From Bordetella parapertussis (lineage in GTDB: Bacteria; Pseudomonadota; Gammaproteobacteria; Burkholderiales; SG8-39), in the NCBI GenBank assembly GCA_945862265.1, contig CAMAXP010000032.1, forward strand, positions 1-49,340: a stretch of 49,340 nucleotides of DNA, given 5' to 3'. A model generated the notes under the pieces. It saw only the letters and a list, made by a program, of their open reading frames with translations. It was not told the DNA's origin and made no database searches. The position numbers were made by a program, and so were the translations under genes. The number at the start of each line of letters is the position of its first letter. The stretch's first letter is position 1. Below are positions 27,665 through 38,194 of the stretch, in pieces.

Positions 27665-27688
27665 CCTCCCGGCCCAAAGGCCTGGAGG
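27665..27688 (+). promoter_or_regulatory. stem-loop in the leuA leader
   Basis: CCTCC.GGCC (27665-27674) pairs with GGCC.GGAGG (27679-27688) around the loop CAAA, with one C/T mismatch. No T tract follows, so it is not a classical intrinsic terminator. The CCTCC arm could alternatively pair with the GAGGAG ribosome binding site of leuA at 27723-27728. It lies 24 bases after the leader stop codon. Confidence 0.5.
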
Positions 27689-27733
27689 AAAGGCACACAT
27701 TCATCCAGTTTGACGGACACACGAGGAGCAGCC

Positions 27734-29281
27734 ATGAAAAAAGACCAGTTGATCATTTTCGACACGACCATGCGCGACGGCGAACAGAGTCCCGGCGCCT
27801 CGATGACGCGCGAAGAGAAACTGCGCATCGCTCGTGCCCTGGAGCGCATGAGGGTGGATGTGATCGAGGCGGGCTTTCCTGCTGCGTCCAACGGCGACTT
27901 CGAGGCCGTCAAGGCCGTGGCGTCGATCATCAAGGATTCGATCGTGGCGGGCCTCTGTCGTGCAAACGACAAGGACATCCAGCGCGGGCTGGACGCGCTT
28001 GCAGGCGCCAAGTCTGCGCGGCTCCACGTCTTCCTTGCGACCAGCGACCTGCACATGGAAAAAAAGCTGCGCATGTCCCGGGACCAGGTCTACGAACAGG
28101 CCAAGCTCTCGGTCCGCTTTGCCCGCAAGCATTGCGGCGACGTCGAATTCTCGCCCGAGGACGGCAGCCGGTCCGATCCCGATTTCCTCTGCCGCGTGAT
28201 CGAAGCAGTGATTGCGGAAGGCGCCACGACGATCAACATGCCGGATACGGTCGGATACGCCGTGCCGCAGCAGTTCGGCGAGTTCATCCGCAACCTGCGC
28301 GAACGGATCCCCAACTCCGACAAGGCGGTCTGGTCGGTGCACTGCCATAACGACCTCGGGATGGCTGTGGCGAACTCGCTCGCGGCCATAATGATCGGCG
28401 GGGCGCGGCAGGTGGAATGTACGATCAATGGTCTGGGCGAGCGCGCCGGCAACACAGCGCTGGAAGAGGTCGTGATGGCTGTGCGCACGCGTAAGGATTT
28501 CTTCGGGCTCGAAACCTGCATCGACACCACCCAGATCGTGCCGACCTCGCGGATCGTGTCGCAGATCACCGGGTTCGTGGTTCAGCCGAACAAGGCAGTC
28601 GTGGGCGCGAACGCATTCGCACATGCGTCGGGCATCCACCAGGACGGCGTGCTCAAGGCGCGCGAGACCTACGAGATCATGACTGCCGAGGACGTGGGCT
28701 GGACGACCAACCGCATCGTGCTCGGCAAGCTCTCAGGCCGCACGGCGTTCAAGCAGCGGCTCAAGGAAATTGGCATCGACCTCGAGTCGGAAGACGCCTA
28801 CAACAAGGCATTCCAGAAGTTCAAGGACCTCGCGGACAAGAAGTCGGAGATCTTCGACGAGGACCTCCAGGCGCTGGTGTCCGACACGGCCATACCCGAG
28901 GTTGCGGACCACTGGAAGCTCGTGCACATGAGCCAGGCGAGTGGCATGGGCGAGCGCCCGCACGCGAATGTCGTGATCACCGAGGCCGGCAAGGAGCACA
29001 AGATCGATGCCGAGGGTGATGGCCCGGTCGATGCGACGTTCAAGGCTATTGAGACAGTGGCCAGGAGCGGCGCGGAATTGCTGCTCTACTCGGTCAATGC
29101 TGTCACGGCCGGAACCGAGTCGCAGGGCGAGGTCACCGTTCGGCTGTCAAAGGGCGGGCGCATCGTGAACGGCGTGGGCGCCGACACAGACATCGTCGTC
29201 GCATCGGCCAAGGCCTACATCAGCGCGCTGAACAAGCTCGAGAGCAAGGCAGAGAAGGTCAACCCGCAGCGCGGGGTCTGA
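27734..29281 (+). CDS. leuA: 2-isopropylmalate synthase
   Basis: LeuA condenses acetyl-CoA with 2-oxoisovalerate, committing carbon to leucine. The 515-residue protein starts [20 protein letters not shown], has the metal motif [16 protein letters not shown], and [18 protein letters not shown]. The C-terminal regulatory domain (about residues 390-510) for leucine feedback is present. GAGGAG precedes the ATG. It ends the ilv-psd-pss-leu block. Confidence 0.98.
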   Translation: MKKDQLIIFDTTMRDGEQSPGASMTREEKLRIARALERMRVDVIEAGFPAASNGDFEAVKAVASIIKDSIVAGLCRANDKDIQRGLDALAGAKSARLHVFLATSDLHMEKKLRMSRDQVYEQAKLSVRFARKHCGDVEFSPEDGSRSDPDFLCRVIEAVIAEGATTINMPDTVGYAVPQQFGEFIRNLRERIPNSDKAVWSVHCHNDLGMAVANSLAAIMIGGARQVECTINGLGERAGNTALEEVVMAVRTRKDFFGLETCIDTTQIVPTSRIVSQITGFVVQPNKAVVGANAFAHASGIHQDGVLKARETYEIMTAEDVGWTTNRIVLGKLSGRTAFKQRLKEIGIDLESEDAYNKAFQKFKDLADKKSEIFDEDLQALVSDTAIPEVADHWKLVHMSQASGMGERPHANVVITEAGKEHKIDAEGDGPVDATFKAIETVARSGAELLLYSVNAVTAGTESQGEVTVRLSKGGRIVNGVGADTDIVVASAKAYISALNKLESKAEKVNPQRGV

Positions 29282-29300
29282 CCCGGAATATTACGCAGTA

Positions 29301-30444
<1,144 letters not shown>

Positions 30445-31173
30445 ATGCCTGCACCCGCCGTCCCGACCCCCACTATCGACCGCCACGACCGGCTCATTGT
30501 CGCTCTTGACGTGGCTACGTTCGACGAGGCGCGGGCATTGGTCGAATCGCTGGGCGATTCGGTGCGCTTCTACAAGATCGGCCTCGAGCTGTTCACTTCC
30601 GGCGGGTACTTCGAGTTCCTCGACTGGCTTGCGGCGCGCGACAAGAAGATCTTTGCGGACCTCAAGTTCTACGATATTCCGGAAACCGTGCGTCGCGCGG
30701 TCGCCAATCTCAGCGGCCGGGGGGTGACTTTCGCCACCGTGCACGGCCATCGCTCGATCATGGAGGCCGCCGCCGGGGCCAAGGGCGATATCCGGATCCT
30801 CGCCGTTACGGTGCTGACCAGCTTCGACAAAAGCGACCTCGCCGAGATGGGGGCCGCGGGGGAGGTCCAGCAACTCGTGCTGTCACGTGCCCGGGGGGCG
30901 GTCGAAACCGGATGTGACGGCGTCATTTCGTCCGGGCTTGAGGCGCCGCAGATCAAGGCCGCGTTCGGCGATCGCCTGCTTGTGGTGACCCCGGGCATAC
31001 GGCCGGTGGAGAATCGCCCGGCCGATGACCAGAAGCGCACGGTCGACGTGGCGCAGGCCTTTGAAAACGGGGCGGACTACATCGTGGTCGGTCGCCCGAT
31101 TCGCCAGGCGACCAGCCCGAGGGCCGCGGCCGAAGCGATTCAGGCGACGATCGCCGACGCGTTTCCGGGCTAG
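30445..31173 (+). CDS. pyrF: orotidine 5'-phosphate decarboxylase
   Basis: PyrF makes UMP from OMP, the last step of pyrimidine synthesis. The 242-residue protein has VALDVATFDEA and the catalytic DxKxxD in FADLKFYDIP, and ends with PIRQATSPRAAAEAI, the phosphate-gripping region. Its TAG stop overlaps the MoxR stop on the other strand (CTAG). Confidence 0.96.
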   Translation: MPAPAVPTPTIDRHDRLIVALDVATFDEARALVESLGDSVRFYKIGLELFTSGGYFEFLDWLAARDKKIFADLKFYDIPETVRRAVANLSGRGVTFATVHGHRSIMEAAAGAKGDIRILAVTVLTSFDKSDLAEMGAAGEVQQLVLSRARGAVETGCDGVISSGLEAPQIKAAFGDRLLVVTPGIRPVENRPADDQKRTVDVAQAFENGADYIVVGRPIRQATSPRAAAEAIQATIADAFPG

Positions 31174-32111
31174 GGAATAGGCACGGCGGCGAGCAGTTGC
31201 GCGCCGACGTCCACGCGACGGTTCGTGTCATGGGCCGGCCGCAGCCTGTGTGCGGCAACACCGGGCAGGATCGCCTGCACATCTTCGGGAATGACCTTGT
31301 CGCGGCCTTCGATATATGCCCAGGCCCTCGCGGCGTGCACCAGTGCCAGCGCTGCGCGTGGCGAAAGTCCTGCCACATAGTCGGCTGAACGGCGCGTGTG
31401 TTCGATGATGGCCTGCACGTAATCCAACAGCGGTCCGGCGACATGGGTCCTGGCGGCCGCGACCTGCAGGTCCACCAGCCCGGCGGGTGTGAGACAGGGC
31501 TTCAGGGCGGCCACCATGTCGCGGCGATCGGTGCCTGACAGCAGGGCCCGCTCGGCCTCGCGATCCGGGTAGCCGAGTTCGATGCGCATCAGGAACCGGT
31601 CAAGCTGGGATTCCGGCAGCGGAAACGTGCCTACCTGTTCGGTCGGATTCTGGGTGGCAATGACAAAGAACGGCTCGGGCAGGCGGCGCGTTTCCCCTTC
31701 GGCGGTGACCTGGTGCTCCTCCATTGCCTCGAGCAGTGCGCTCTGCGTCTTGGGCGTGGCCCGGTTGATCTCGTCGGCGAGGATCACCTGGGCGAACACC
31801 GGCCCCGGATGGAACTTGAATGCCCCGCCTTCGCGTTCGTACACGGACACCCCGATGATGTCGGCAGGCAGCATGTCGCTTGTGAACTGGATGCGGTGGA
31901 AGTCCAGGCCGAGTGTCCTTGCGAGGACCTGCGCGAGCGTAGTCTTGCCGACGCCAGGCAGGTCTTCGATGAGCAGGTGCCCGCGCGCGAGCACGCAGGC
32001 CAGGGCGAGGCGGATCTGCGATTCCTTGCCGAGGATGATCTGGCTGGCGGCTTCGATGACATGGCCCACGGGGGACCGGGTGCCCGGCGGGGACTGGGGA
32101 TTGAGCAGCAT
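31170..32111 (-). CDS. MoxR-family AAA+ ATPase
   Basis: Walker A is EDLPGVGKTTLAQ and Walker B is VILADEINRATPKTQ, followed by the MoxR-type ATQNPTEQVGTFPLPESQLD. MoxR proteins act as chaperone-like ATPases, usually next to DUF58 and VWA genes; none is adjacent here because pyrF converges directly. The ATG at 32111 gives 313 residues; a TTG at 32141 gives ten more (PTPTPYNPG). There is no clear ribosome binding site for either. Confidence 0.92.
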   Translation of the reverse strand: MLLNPQSPPGTRSPVGHVIEAASQIILGKESQIRLALACVLARGHLLIEDLPGVGKTTLAQVLARTLGLDFHRIQFTSDMLPADIIGVSVYEREGGAFKFHPGPVFAQVILADEINRATPKTQSALLEAMEEHQVTAEGETRRLPEPFFVIATQNPTEQVGTFPLPESQLDRFLMRIELGYPDREAERALLSGTDRRDMVAALKPCLTPAGLVDLQVAAARTHVAGPLLDYVQAIIEHTRRSADYVAGLSPRAALALVHAARAWAYIEGRDKVIPEDVQAILPGVAAHRLRPAHDTNRRVDVGAQLLAAVPIP

Positions 32112-32221
32112 GCCGGGATTGTACGGGGTGGGGGTGGGCAAGACCAGTGTGCGAGGCGGGCCGACTCCGGATTACGCTATGATTCGAAAACAATTTTACG
32201 CACTCTTGCGACTCAAACGAC

Positions 32222-33148
32222 ATGACTACGGCCTTCATCACGCACGCCGATTGCATGAAGCACGACATGGGGTCCCATCACCCCGAGTGCCCCGCGCGTC
32301 TCTCGGCGATTGAAGACCGGATGATCGCCTCCGGGATTGGCCAGTACCTGATGCGGTATGACGCCCCCGAAGCCAGCGATATGGAAATCGCACGCGTGCA
32401 CCCGATCGATTACGTGCGTGCCATCCGGGAGGCGGCGCCTGCATCCGGCACCGTGCACCTTGATCCCGATACCGCGATGAACCCTCACAGCCTGACGGCC
32501 GCCCTGCATGCCGCGGGAGCGGGCGTGCTGGCGACCGACCTGGTGTTCAGGGGTGAAGTCGAAAACGCTTTCTGCAGCGTGCGCCCGCCCGGGCACCACG
32601 CGACACGTTCGAGGTCCATGGGCTTTTGCATATTCAACAATGTCGCCATTGCCGCGATGCATGCGATAGCCGTGCACGGGGTGGAGCGGGTGGCGATCAT
32701 CGATTTCGATGTCCACCATGGCAACGGCACCGAAGACATATTCACCGGCGACCCGCGCGTATTGATGGTGTCCACGTTCCAGCATCCGTTCTATCCGTAC
32801 AGCGGGACGGAGCCGGCTGCGGAAAACATGGTCAATGTTCCCCTCGCGGCGGGCTCTGGCAGCAAGGCATTTCGCGAGGCGGTCACCCGCTTCTGGATGC
32901 CCGTGCTGGAGGAGTTCGCTCCCCAGTTCGTCCTTTTTTCGGCGGGGTTTGACGCCCATGCCGAGGATGACATGGCGACGCTTGCATTCCAGGACGCGGA
33001 CTATGCATGGGTCACGGAGCAGGTGAAGGGGATTGCCGACCGCCACTCGGGCGGGCGCATCGTTTCAATGCTCGAAGGCGGTTACGACTTGTCCGCGCTG
33101 GGCCGGAGCGCCATCCAGCACCTGCGGGTTCTTGCGGGCCTCAACTAG
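32222..33148 (+). CDS. class II histone deacetylase-like amidohydrolase
   Basis: The 308-residue protein has the deacetylase landmarks HHPECPARLSAIE, VRPPGHHATRSRSMGFC, and DFDVHHGNGTEDIF with the zinc ligands, plus SAGFDAHAEDDMA. Bacterial members deacetylate acetylpolyamines, acetoin-related or acetyl-lysine substrates; this one cannot be narrowed further. The start has no evident Shine-Dalgarno. A TATGAT at 32178 may be its -10. The lipoprotein gene follows after six bases. Confidence 0.93.
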   Translation: MTTAFITHADCMKHDMGSHHPECPARLSAIEDRMIASGIGQYLMRYDAPEASDMEIARVHPIDYVRAIREAAPASGTVHLDPDTAMNPHSLTAALHAAGAGVLATDLVFRGEVENAFCSVRPPGHHATRSRSMGFCIFNNVAIAAMHAIAVHGVERVAIIDFDVHHGNGTEDIFTGDPRVLMVSTFQHPFYPYSGTEPAAENMVNVPLAAGSGSKAFREAVTRFWMPVLEEFAPQFVLFSAGFDAHAEDDMATLAFQDADYAWVTEQVKGIADRHSGGRIVSMLEGGYDLSALGRSAIQHLRVLAGLN

Positions 33149-33154
33149 GAAATC

Positions 33155-33562
33155 ATGAAGATCAGCTATGCGGTTTTTGCAGCCCTGCTCCTTTCCGGCT
33201 GCGGCGGGATGAGTGTGGGCGGGTTCCTGCCTTTCGGAGGCGACGGCCGGGAGCTTTCACGAGTGCCCCCGAATTCGATTGCGTACCAGTGCCAGGCCGG
33301 GAAGCGGTTCTTCCTGCGCTATCTGGACGAGGGCACGGCTGTCTGGGTGATCCTGCCTGAGCGTGAATTTCGCCTTGAGAAACTCCCTGGTGACCAGGGA
33401 ACACGGTATGGCACGGGACGCACTGTCCTCAGGATGGGAGAGGGCGAAGTCACGCTCTCCGACGGGTCGGCCGCCAGTTACGCGGGATGCAGGATTCCCT
33501 CGGCGGAGCCTGCCCCTAAGCCTGCCGAACCGCCCGCTGCCAAGCCCGCGGCAAAGCCGTAG
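33155..33562 (+). CDS. MliC-like lipoprotein (C-type lysozyme inhibitor family)
   Basis: The 135-residue product has a lipoprotein leader (MKISYAVFAALLLSGCGG; lipobox LSGC) and a domain starting YQCQAGKRFFLRYLDEG and closing at a second Cys (ASYAGC), the pattern of the MliC/PliC fold, whose two Cys form a disulfide. The tail is Pro/Ala/Lys-rich. It likely sits in the outer membrane facing the periplasm and may protect peptidoglycan from lysozyme. Confidence 0.78.
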   Translation: MKISYAVFAALLLSGCGGMSVGGFLPFGGDGRELSRVPPNSIAYQCQAGKRFFLRYLDEGTAVWVILPEREFRLEKLPGDQGTRYGTGRTVLRMGEGEVTLSDGSAASYAGCRIPSAEPAPKPAEPPAAKPAAKP

Positions 33563-33590
33563 ACCCGGGGTTCCGCAGGCCCGGTCGCGG

Positions 33591-33857
33591 TCAACGTGGC
33601 CTCGATTTTGGCGTGGCCGGATTGAACAGTTCCAGTTCGGCCCGGACCTGGTCGCGGCTGCGCTCGTAGACGATTTCCCGGCCCATCGCCGTGCCTGCAT
33701 AGGCCAGGCCGTTGCGCGTGGGGGCCAGCTGGCATTTCACGCTGTGGATCCCTTCGCCCAGCACGACCTCGATCCACTCCGCTTTCTTCGACAGGACGGT
33801 GACGTCCATGGTCTTGCCGGTATCGGTAACGCGGACTTTGATCTTTTCGGTTTGCAT
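33591..33857 (-). CDS. small hypothetical protein
   Basis: The 88-residue product starts MQTEKIKVRVTDTGKTMDVT and is predicted mostly beta-strand with a basic tail (TPKSRPR). No signal peptide, membrane segment or known motif is seen. It converges on the lipoprotein gene and is divergent from the histidine-kinase-like gene, with a short GGGAACAA repeat upstream. Base composition and codon use look native. Confidence 0.75.
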   Translation of the reverse strand: MQTEKIKVRVTDTGKTMDVTVLSKKAEWIEVVLGEGIHSVKCQLAPTRNGLAYAGTAMGREIVYERSRDQVRAELELFNPATPKSRPR

Positions 33858-33877
33858 GGGCGGTCACCGCTGAACAG

Positions 33878-33896
33878 GGGAACAAGGGAACAAGGG
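33878..33896. repeat. short tandem repeat GGGAACAA
   Basis: GGGAACAA occurs twice in tandem (33878-33885 and 33886-33893), followed by GGG, in the 107-base gap upstream of the 88-residue gene. It contains no obvious promoter element. Confidence 0.45.
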
Positions 33897-33964
33897 CATG
33901 AATCTACGCTTGTTTCCGGCTTCGGTGTTGGGCATACCCGGTAACCTGAGGAAATCTCGGACGC

Positions 33965-34621
33965 ATGGGAAGCATGCGCATGGAAAAGCCGCACTCCAAT
34001 GTGGGCGCAGATGTCCTCGCGTCGGGCATCCACGACGCCAAGAACCGCTTGTTCGAAGCCCAGACCCTCCTTGCGCAGGCCGAGCGGGAGCAGGGCATTT
34101 GCCTGCCTGAAGCGCGACTCGCGATCACCGGTGCCGCCGGGCGCTTGTCCCGCACCCTCGTTGCCTACCGGTTGATGCGGGATCAGCAGCCGATCGCCGT
34201 CATGCCGGTTCCGGTCGTGGAACTGGTCGAAGATGCGGCCCTGACCGTGGGGAGCCAGTTCGAGCGCGCCGGGATCACCCTGGCGCTGGATGTCCGGTTC
34301 CCGGGCGAATGGCCGCTGGATCGTACCCTGGGGGGCGATGTCCTGGTGAACGCCTTGCAGAACGCATGCCGCCATGCCGCAGCCAAAGTCATCCTTGCCG
34401 CAGACGTGAATGCAGACGGGTTGTCGTTGACCGTCAACGACGACGGTCCGGGTTATCCGGACGCGGCTATCGCGCATCCGTCGGAAGGGCAGTCGGGCCT
34501 CGGGCTGTTTATCGCCGCCCGGATCGCTGCCCTTCACGTCCGCAAGGGCCGGCAGGGCGGGTTGACGTTGGCAAACGGGGGGCTCCTCGGCGGCGCGCTT
34601 TTTCGGTGTGTACTGCCTTAG
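33965..34621 (+). CDS. soluble histidine-kinase-like ATPase
   Basis: The 218-residue protein carries an H-box-like segment ASGIHDAKNRLFEAQTLL near the N-terminus and a HATPase domain with VNALQNACRHAAAKV (N box), VNDDGPGYPD (G1) and GQSGLGLFIAARIAA (G2). It lacks membrane segments and any sensor domain, so it must be fed by another protein. The adjacent receiver-TPR gene (eight bases downstream) is its likely partner. What it senses is unknown. Confidence 0.87.
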   Translation: MGSMRMEKPHSNVGADVLASGIHDAKNRLFEAQTLLAQAEREQGICLPEARLAITGAAGRLSRTLVAYRLMRDQQPIAVMPVPVVELVEDAALTVGSQFERAGITLALDVRFPGEWPLDRTLGGDVLVNALQNACRHAAAKVILAADVNADGLSLTVNDDGPGYPDAAIAHPSEGQSGLGLFIAARIAALHVRKGRQGGLTLANGGLLGGALFRCVLP

Positions 34622-34629
34622 GCAGGACG

Positions 34630-36015
34630 ATGGTCACATCCCACTACCTGTCGCCGGCCGAGGCGGGAAAGCTCCGCTTCTTCCTGATCGACGACCAGCC
34701 GGCGTCGCTGCAGAGCCTGAGCATCTGCGCGCAGAACATGGGCGCGATCAGCCTGACGAAGGCGGCCGGATTCCCGGACGCGATGCGCCGCCTGAGGGAA
34801 CGCTCCTTCGACGTCATCCTCAGCGACTACCTGCTCGGCGACGGTCGCTCGGGCCAGCAGTTGCTCGAGGAATTGCGTCGCTTTGACCTCGTGCCGGATG
34901 AAACGGTTTTCATCATGGTCACTGCGGAACAGACCTACGAGCAGGTGCTCTCTGCGATGGAACTCGTGCCCGACGACTACATCCTGAAGCCGTTCTCCGG
35001 TGAGCAGTTGCGTGTCCGCATCGAGCGGGCGATCCTGAAGAAGCGCTTCTTTGCCGAGGTGTACTTCCTCCGGCGCGAGAAGAGATTCGACGCCGCACTG
35101 GAACGGCTGGATGCGCTTGCTGCCGAAAAATCGATCTACGGCGTGGACATCCTTCGCCTCAAGGCGGAGACGTACCAGGTGGCAGGCCAGCCCGACAGGG
35201 CACGCGCCCTCTACGAAGAGATCATGTCCGGCTTCGAGTACCCCTGGGCACAAGTCGGCATTGCACAGTCCTACCGGGTGCAGGAAAAGTACGAGGAAGC
35301 CAAGGCGCTGCTCGACGAGGTTGCGCTCAATTCGCCGAATTACCTTGCAGCGCAAGACCTGCAGGCACAGATCGCCCTCGACCTGGGCGATCCGGAGGGG
35401 GCGGCGCAGATTCTCGAAAAACTTTCCGCGCGTACGCCTCGCAACTACGTGCGCAAGCGCCAGTTGGCGTTTGCGGCCCTCGCCAGCGGCCAGGCGGACC
35501 AGGCGCTGGAAGTGATGAATGATGTCCTCGCCAATGACAGCGTTCCGGGTGCCGTGACTGAAGAGGATCGCCAGCAGGCCGCGCGCGCGGCCATTGCGGC
35601 CGACAACCCGGAGGCCGCCGGGAAGGCGCTGGGGGGATTCGATCCCGACCTGCTCTCGGAATTGCAGCCGGATGACCGGATCGCACGGATAGCGGCCGGG
35701 CTGCGCATAGGGGCGCCTGGTGCGGAAGAGTATTTCCGGACGCACCGCGATTGGGTGCGGGACTGCGTATTCAAGCCCCTGACCACGATGGATGTGGTGG
35801 GTGCCGCGCTTCAGTCCAACGACAAGGCGCTGGCGCTCTCACACACGGAGAGGCTGCTGGAGACCGGGGACATCCGCCAGATATTCAAGGCGATGCACCG
35901 GATGTATGTCGACGCCGGGTTGGAAGACGAGTTCCGCGCCCTGCAGCGCAGGGTCGCGCTCGCCAGGGCTGCCGCAGTAAAGGTGGTGGGTTCCGAGGGA
36001 GCCCGGCTGAACTGA
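34630..36015 (+). CDS. response regulator with C-terminal TPR region
   Basis: The 461-residue protein has an N-terminal receiver domain: acidic pair D21-D22 (FFLIDDQP), phospho-acceptor D66 (ILSDYLLGDG), the conserved Thr in IMVTAEQ and Lys in YILKPFSG. Residues from about 135 form TPR-like helix pairs. There is no DNA-binding domain, so output is through protein contacts. It starts eight bases after the kinase-like gene. Similar CheY-TPR proteins occur in proteobacteria, but the target here is unknown. Confidence 0.9.
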   Translation: MVTSHYLSPAEAGKLRFFLIDDQPASLQSLSICAQNMGAISLTKAAGFPDAMRRLRERSFDVILSDYLLGDGRSGQQLLEELRRFDLVPDETVFIMVTAEQTYEQVLSAMELVPDDYILKPFSGEQLRVRIERAILKKRFFAEVYFLRREKRFDAALERLDALAAEKSIYGVDILRLKAETYQVAGQPDRARALYEEIMSGFEYPWAQVGIAQSYRVQEKYEEAKALLDEVALNSPNYLAAQDLQAQIALDLGDPEGAAQILEKLSARTPRNYVRKRQLAFAALASGQADQALEVMNDVLANDSVPGAVTEEDRQQAARAAIAADNPEAAGKALGGFDPDLLSELQPDDRIARIAAGLRIGAPGAEEYFRTHRDWVRDCVFKPLTTMDVVGAALQSNDKALALSHTERLLETGDIRQIFKAMHRMYVDAGLEDEFRALQRRVALARAAAVKVVGSEGARLN

Positions 36016-36042
36016 ACGCAGCTTTCCCTTTTTCGGGGTGTG

Positions 36043-36906
36043 CTACTCGACCTTCGCCTTGGTGCGCAGTTCGGCGATCAGGGCCTCGACCCGCGTGCGC
36101 TGGAGCCGCTGGGACATGCTTGCCTTGACCTCGGCGAACGGCGGATGCTGTGCATTGCGCATATCATCGAGCTGGATGACATGGAAGCCGAAGCGGGTTT
36201 TCACGGGTGCCTCGGTGACCTTGCCCTTGGTGAGCTTCATCATCGCGCTGGAGAAGTCTTTGTCGAAAGTACCCGGGGCCTGCCAGTCGAGGTCGCCTCC
36301 CTTCGCCTTGGTGCCGTCGTCCTTGGACAGTTTCTTGGCGAGCTCATCGAACTTCGCGCCTTTCTTCAGGTCCGCGATGACCGTCTTGGCCTCGTCTTCG
36401 GTGCCGACCAGGATATGGCGCGCCTTGTATTCGCGATCGCCCAGCTCGGCCTTGATGCGGTCATATTCTTTTTGCATTTCGGCATCGGTGATCGGATGCG
36501 TCCGGATGTACTCCCGCAGGTAGGCCTGGACAATCACGGTCTGGCGAACGAGCTCGAGCTCGTTTTGCAGTTCCGCCTTCTTGGTCAGGCCGCTCTTGAC
36601 GGCTTCCTGGGAGATGATCTCGCGATTGATGAGCTCATCTCTGACGGCCGCTCGCAATTGCGGGCTGTCGGACTGGCCTTGCTGGGAGCGCTCGCGCACC
36701 AGGAGTTCGCCCCGCTGCTGGGGAATGGCGACCCCGTTGACCGTCGCGACCGGGCCGGCGGGCGTCGCCGCGGTGATGGCGGCAGGGACGGGCGGTGCCG
36801 GCTTGGCCGGCGCCTGGGCGAGCGCCGGGAAGGCCGAAAGCAGCAGCGCAGCGATTGCGGCGGCGCGGGTTTTGTTGCGGGCGGTCACGACGGGTTGGAA
36901 TTTCAT
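36043..36906 (-). CDS. periplasmic parvulin-type peptidyl-prolyl isomerase
   Basis: The 287-residue protein has a signal peptide (AAAIAALLLSAFPALAQ), an N-terminal helical region with GPVATVNGVAIPQQRGELL, and a parvulin domain (about 165-260) starting YKARHILVGTEDEAK and ending RFGFHVIQLDD. It resembles PpiC/PrsA-like chaperones that fold exported proteins. It is the last gene of the msrB-yciB-bolA string, 39 bases after bolA. Confidence 0.93.
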   Translation of the reverse strand: MKFQPVVTARNKTRAAAIAALLLSAFPALAQAPAKPAPPVPAAITAATPAGPVATVNGVAIPQQRGELLVRERSQQGQSDSPQLRAAVRDELINREIISQEAVKSGLTKKAELQNELELVRQTVIVQAYLREYIRTHPITDAEMQKEYDRIKAELGDREYKARHILVGTEDEAKTVIADLKKGAKFDELAKKLSKDDGTKAKGGDLDWQAPGTFDKDFSSAMMKLTKGKVTEAPVKTRFGFHVIQLDDMRNAQHPPFAEVKASMSQRLQRTRVEALIAELRTKAKVE

Positions 36907-36945
36907 CGTGGTCCTTTCAGGGTTATGGGGCCGGGGTAGAAGGGC

Positions 36946-37212
36946 CTACGCTTCTTCAGGCGCAAGCGCGCGGATCTGCAGCGCGTGGATCGGATTGTTC
37001 ATCAAATCACCGAGGGCGGCGTAAACCATGCGGTGTCGCGCAACGGTCGGCTTGCCCTGGAAGGCCGGGGAGACGATGGCCACTGTCCAATGGGTATTGC
37101 CGCCGGGGGCCGCGCCCGAGTGGCCGGCATGGGCCGCGCTATCGTCGGTCACGGCCAGCGAAAGCGGCGCAAGTGCGGCCAGCCTTTCGCGCATGACGGG
37201 CTCCAGGCTCAC
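36946..37212 (-). CDS. BolA family protein
   Basis: The product (88 residues from GTG 37212) contains [32 protein letters not shown] and [13 protein letters not shown], the BolA signature including the His residues that bind a [2Fe-2S] cluster with a monothiol glutaredoxin. The GTG overlaps the yciB stop by four bases; ATG 37194 is an alternative. BolA proteins act in iron-sulfur delivery or stress responses. Confidence 0.9.
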   Translation of the reverse strand: MSLEPVMRERLAALAPLSLAVTDDSAAHAGHSGAAPGGNTHWTVAIVSPAFQGKPTVARHRMVYAALGDLMNNPIHALQIRALAPEEA

Positions 37213-37760
37213 GGTCCCTTGCCCTCGGTGGCATCGTCCTGGAGGTAGCGCGAAAGGAAGACGGCCTGCCCGATGACGAACGCGAACATCAGCCCCATGC
37301 CGCCGAACAGCTTGAAGTTCACCCAGATGTCGGTCGAGTAGTTGAACGCAACGTAGAGGTTGGCCGCGCCCATAAGGCCGAAGAAACCGGCCCAGCTCCA
37401 TAGCAACTTCGTCCATGCGTGATCGGGAAGCTGCAGCTGCTTGCCCATCATTGCCTTGATGAGGTTCCTGCGGAAGGCGAGCTGCGCGATGGCCAGTGCA
37501 GCCGCAAACAGCCAGTACAGGACAGAGGGCTTCCACTTGATGAAGGTTTCGTCCTGCAGGAGGAGCGTGGCGCTGCCGAAAACCACAATCACGCCGAAGC
37601 TGACCCAGAGCATCGGCTCGACCTTGCGGTGGCGCAGCCACACCCAGGCAATCTGCCCCACGGTGGCGGCCATGGCAACGGCCGTCGCGACATAAATGCC
37701 GGCGAACTTGAATGCGACGAAAAAGAGGATGACCGGGAAGAGGTCGAAAAGGAACTTCAT
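37209..37760 (-). CDS. yciB: inner membrane septation protein A YciB/IspZ
   Basis: The 183-residue membrane protein starts [20 protein letters not shown] and has five hydrophobic segments with [17 protein letters not shown] and [16 protein letters not shown], typical of YciB. It contributes to envelope and cell-division integrity. Length is normal. Confidence 0.95.
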   Translation of the reverse strand: MKFLFDLFPVILFFVAFKFAGIYVATAVAMAATVGQIAWVWLRHRKVEPMLWVSFGVIVVFGSATLLLQDETFIKWKPSVLYWLFAAALAIAQLAFRRNLIKAMMGKQLQLPDHAWTKLLWSWAGFFGLMGAANLYVAFNYSTDIWVNFKLFGGMGLMFAFVIGQAVFLSRYLQDDATEGKGP

Positions 37761-37804
37761 CAGGGCGTCATTTTACCATCGGGTGCTGCCGTCCGCTTCG
37801 GACG

Positions 37805-38194
37805 CTACTTCTGCTCGAATTTGAGCGACGCCGAGTTGATGCAGTAGCGCAGCCCGGTCGGCTTAGGGCCGTCGGCAAAGACGTGCCCGAGGTGGGCCTC
37901 GCATTCGCCGCAATGCACTTCGGTGCGGCTCGAAAAGAAGCTGTTGTCCTTCTGCGTGGCGACGGCAGCGGTTTCGGCCGGTTGCCAGTAACTGGGCCAA
38001 CCTGTGCCGGAATCGAACTTGTGGTCGGACGAGAACAACAGTGCGCCGCAGCAGACGCATTTGTAGAGCCCGACGCCCTTGTGGTCATTGTATTCGCCGG
38101 TGAAGGGGGGCTCGGTGTCGTGTTTGCGTGTCACCCGGTACTGCATCGGGGTGAGCTGGGTTTTCCAGTCCGCATCGGTTTTTTCGTGTTTCAT
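37805..38194 (-). CDS. msrB: peptide-methionine (R)-S-oxide reductase MsrB
   Basis: The 129-residue enzyme reduces methionine-R-sulfoxide. Zinc-binding CxxC pairs are in [11 protein letters not shown] and [13 protein letters not shown]; the catalytic Cys is in [10 protein letters not shown]. The ATG at 38194 is preceded by GGAGG, so it is preferred over an upstream start at 38263 that would add an unconserved Ser/Gly/His-rich segment. Confidence 0.96.
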   Translation of the reverse strand: MKHEKTDADWKTQLTPMQYRVTRKHDTEPPFTGEYNDHKGVGLYKCVCCGALLFSSDHKFDSGTGWPSYWQPAETAAVATQKDNSFFSSRTEVHCGECEAHLGHVFADGPKPTGLRYCINSASLKFEQK

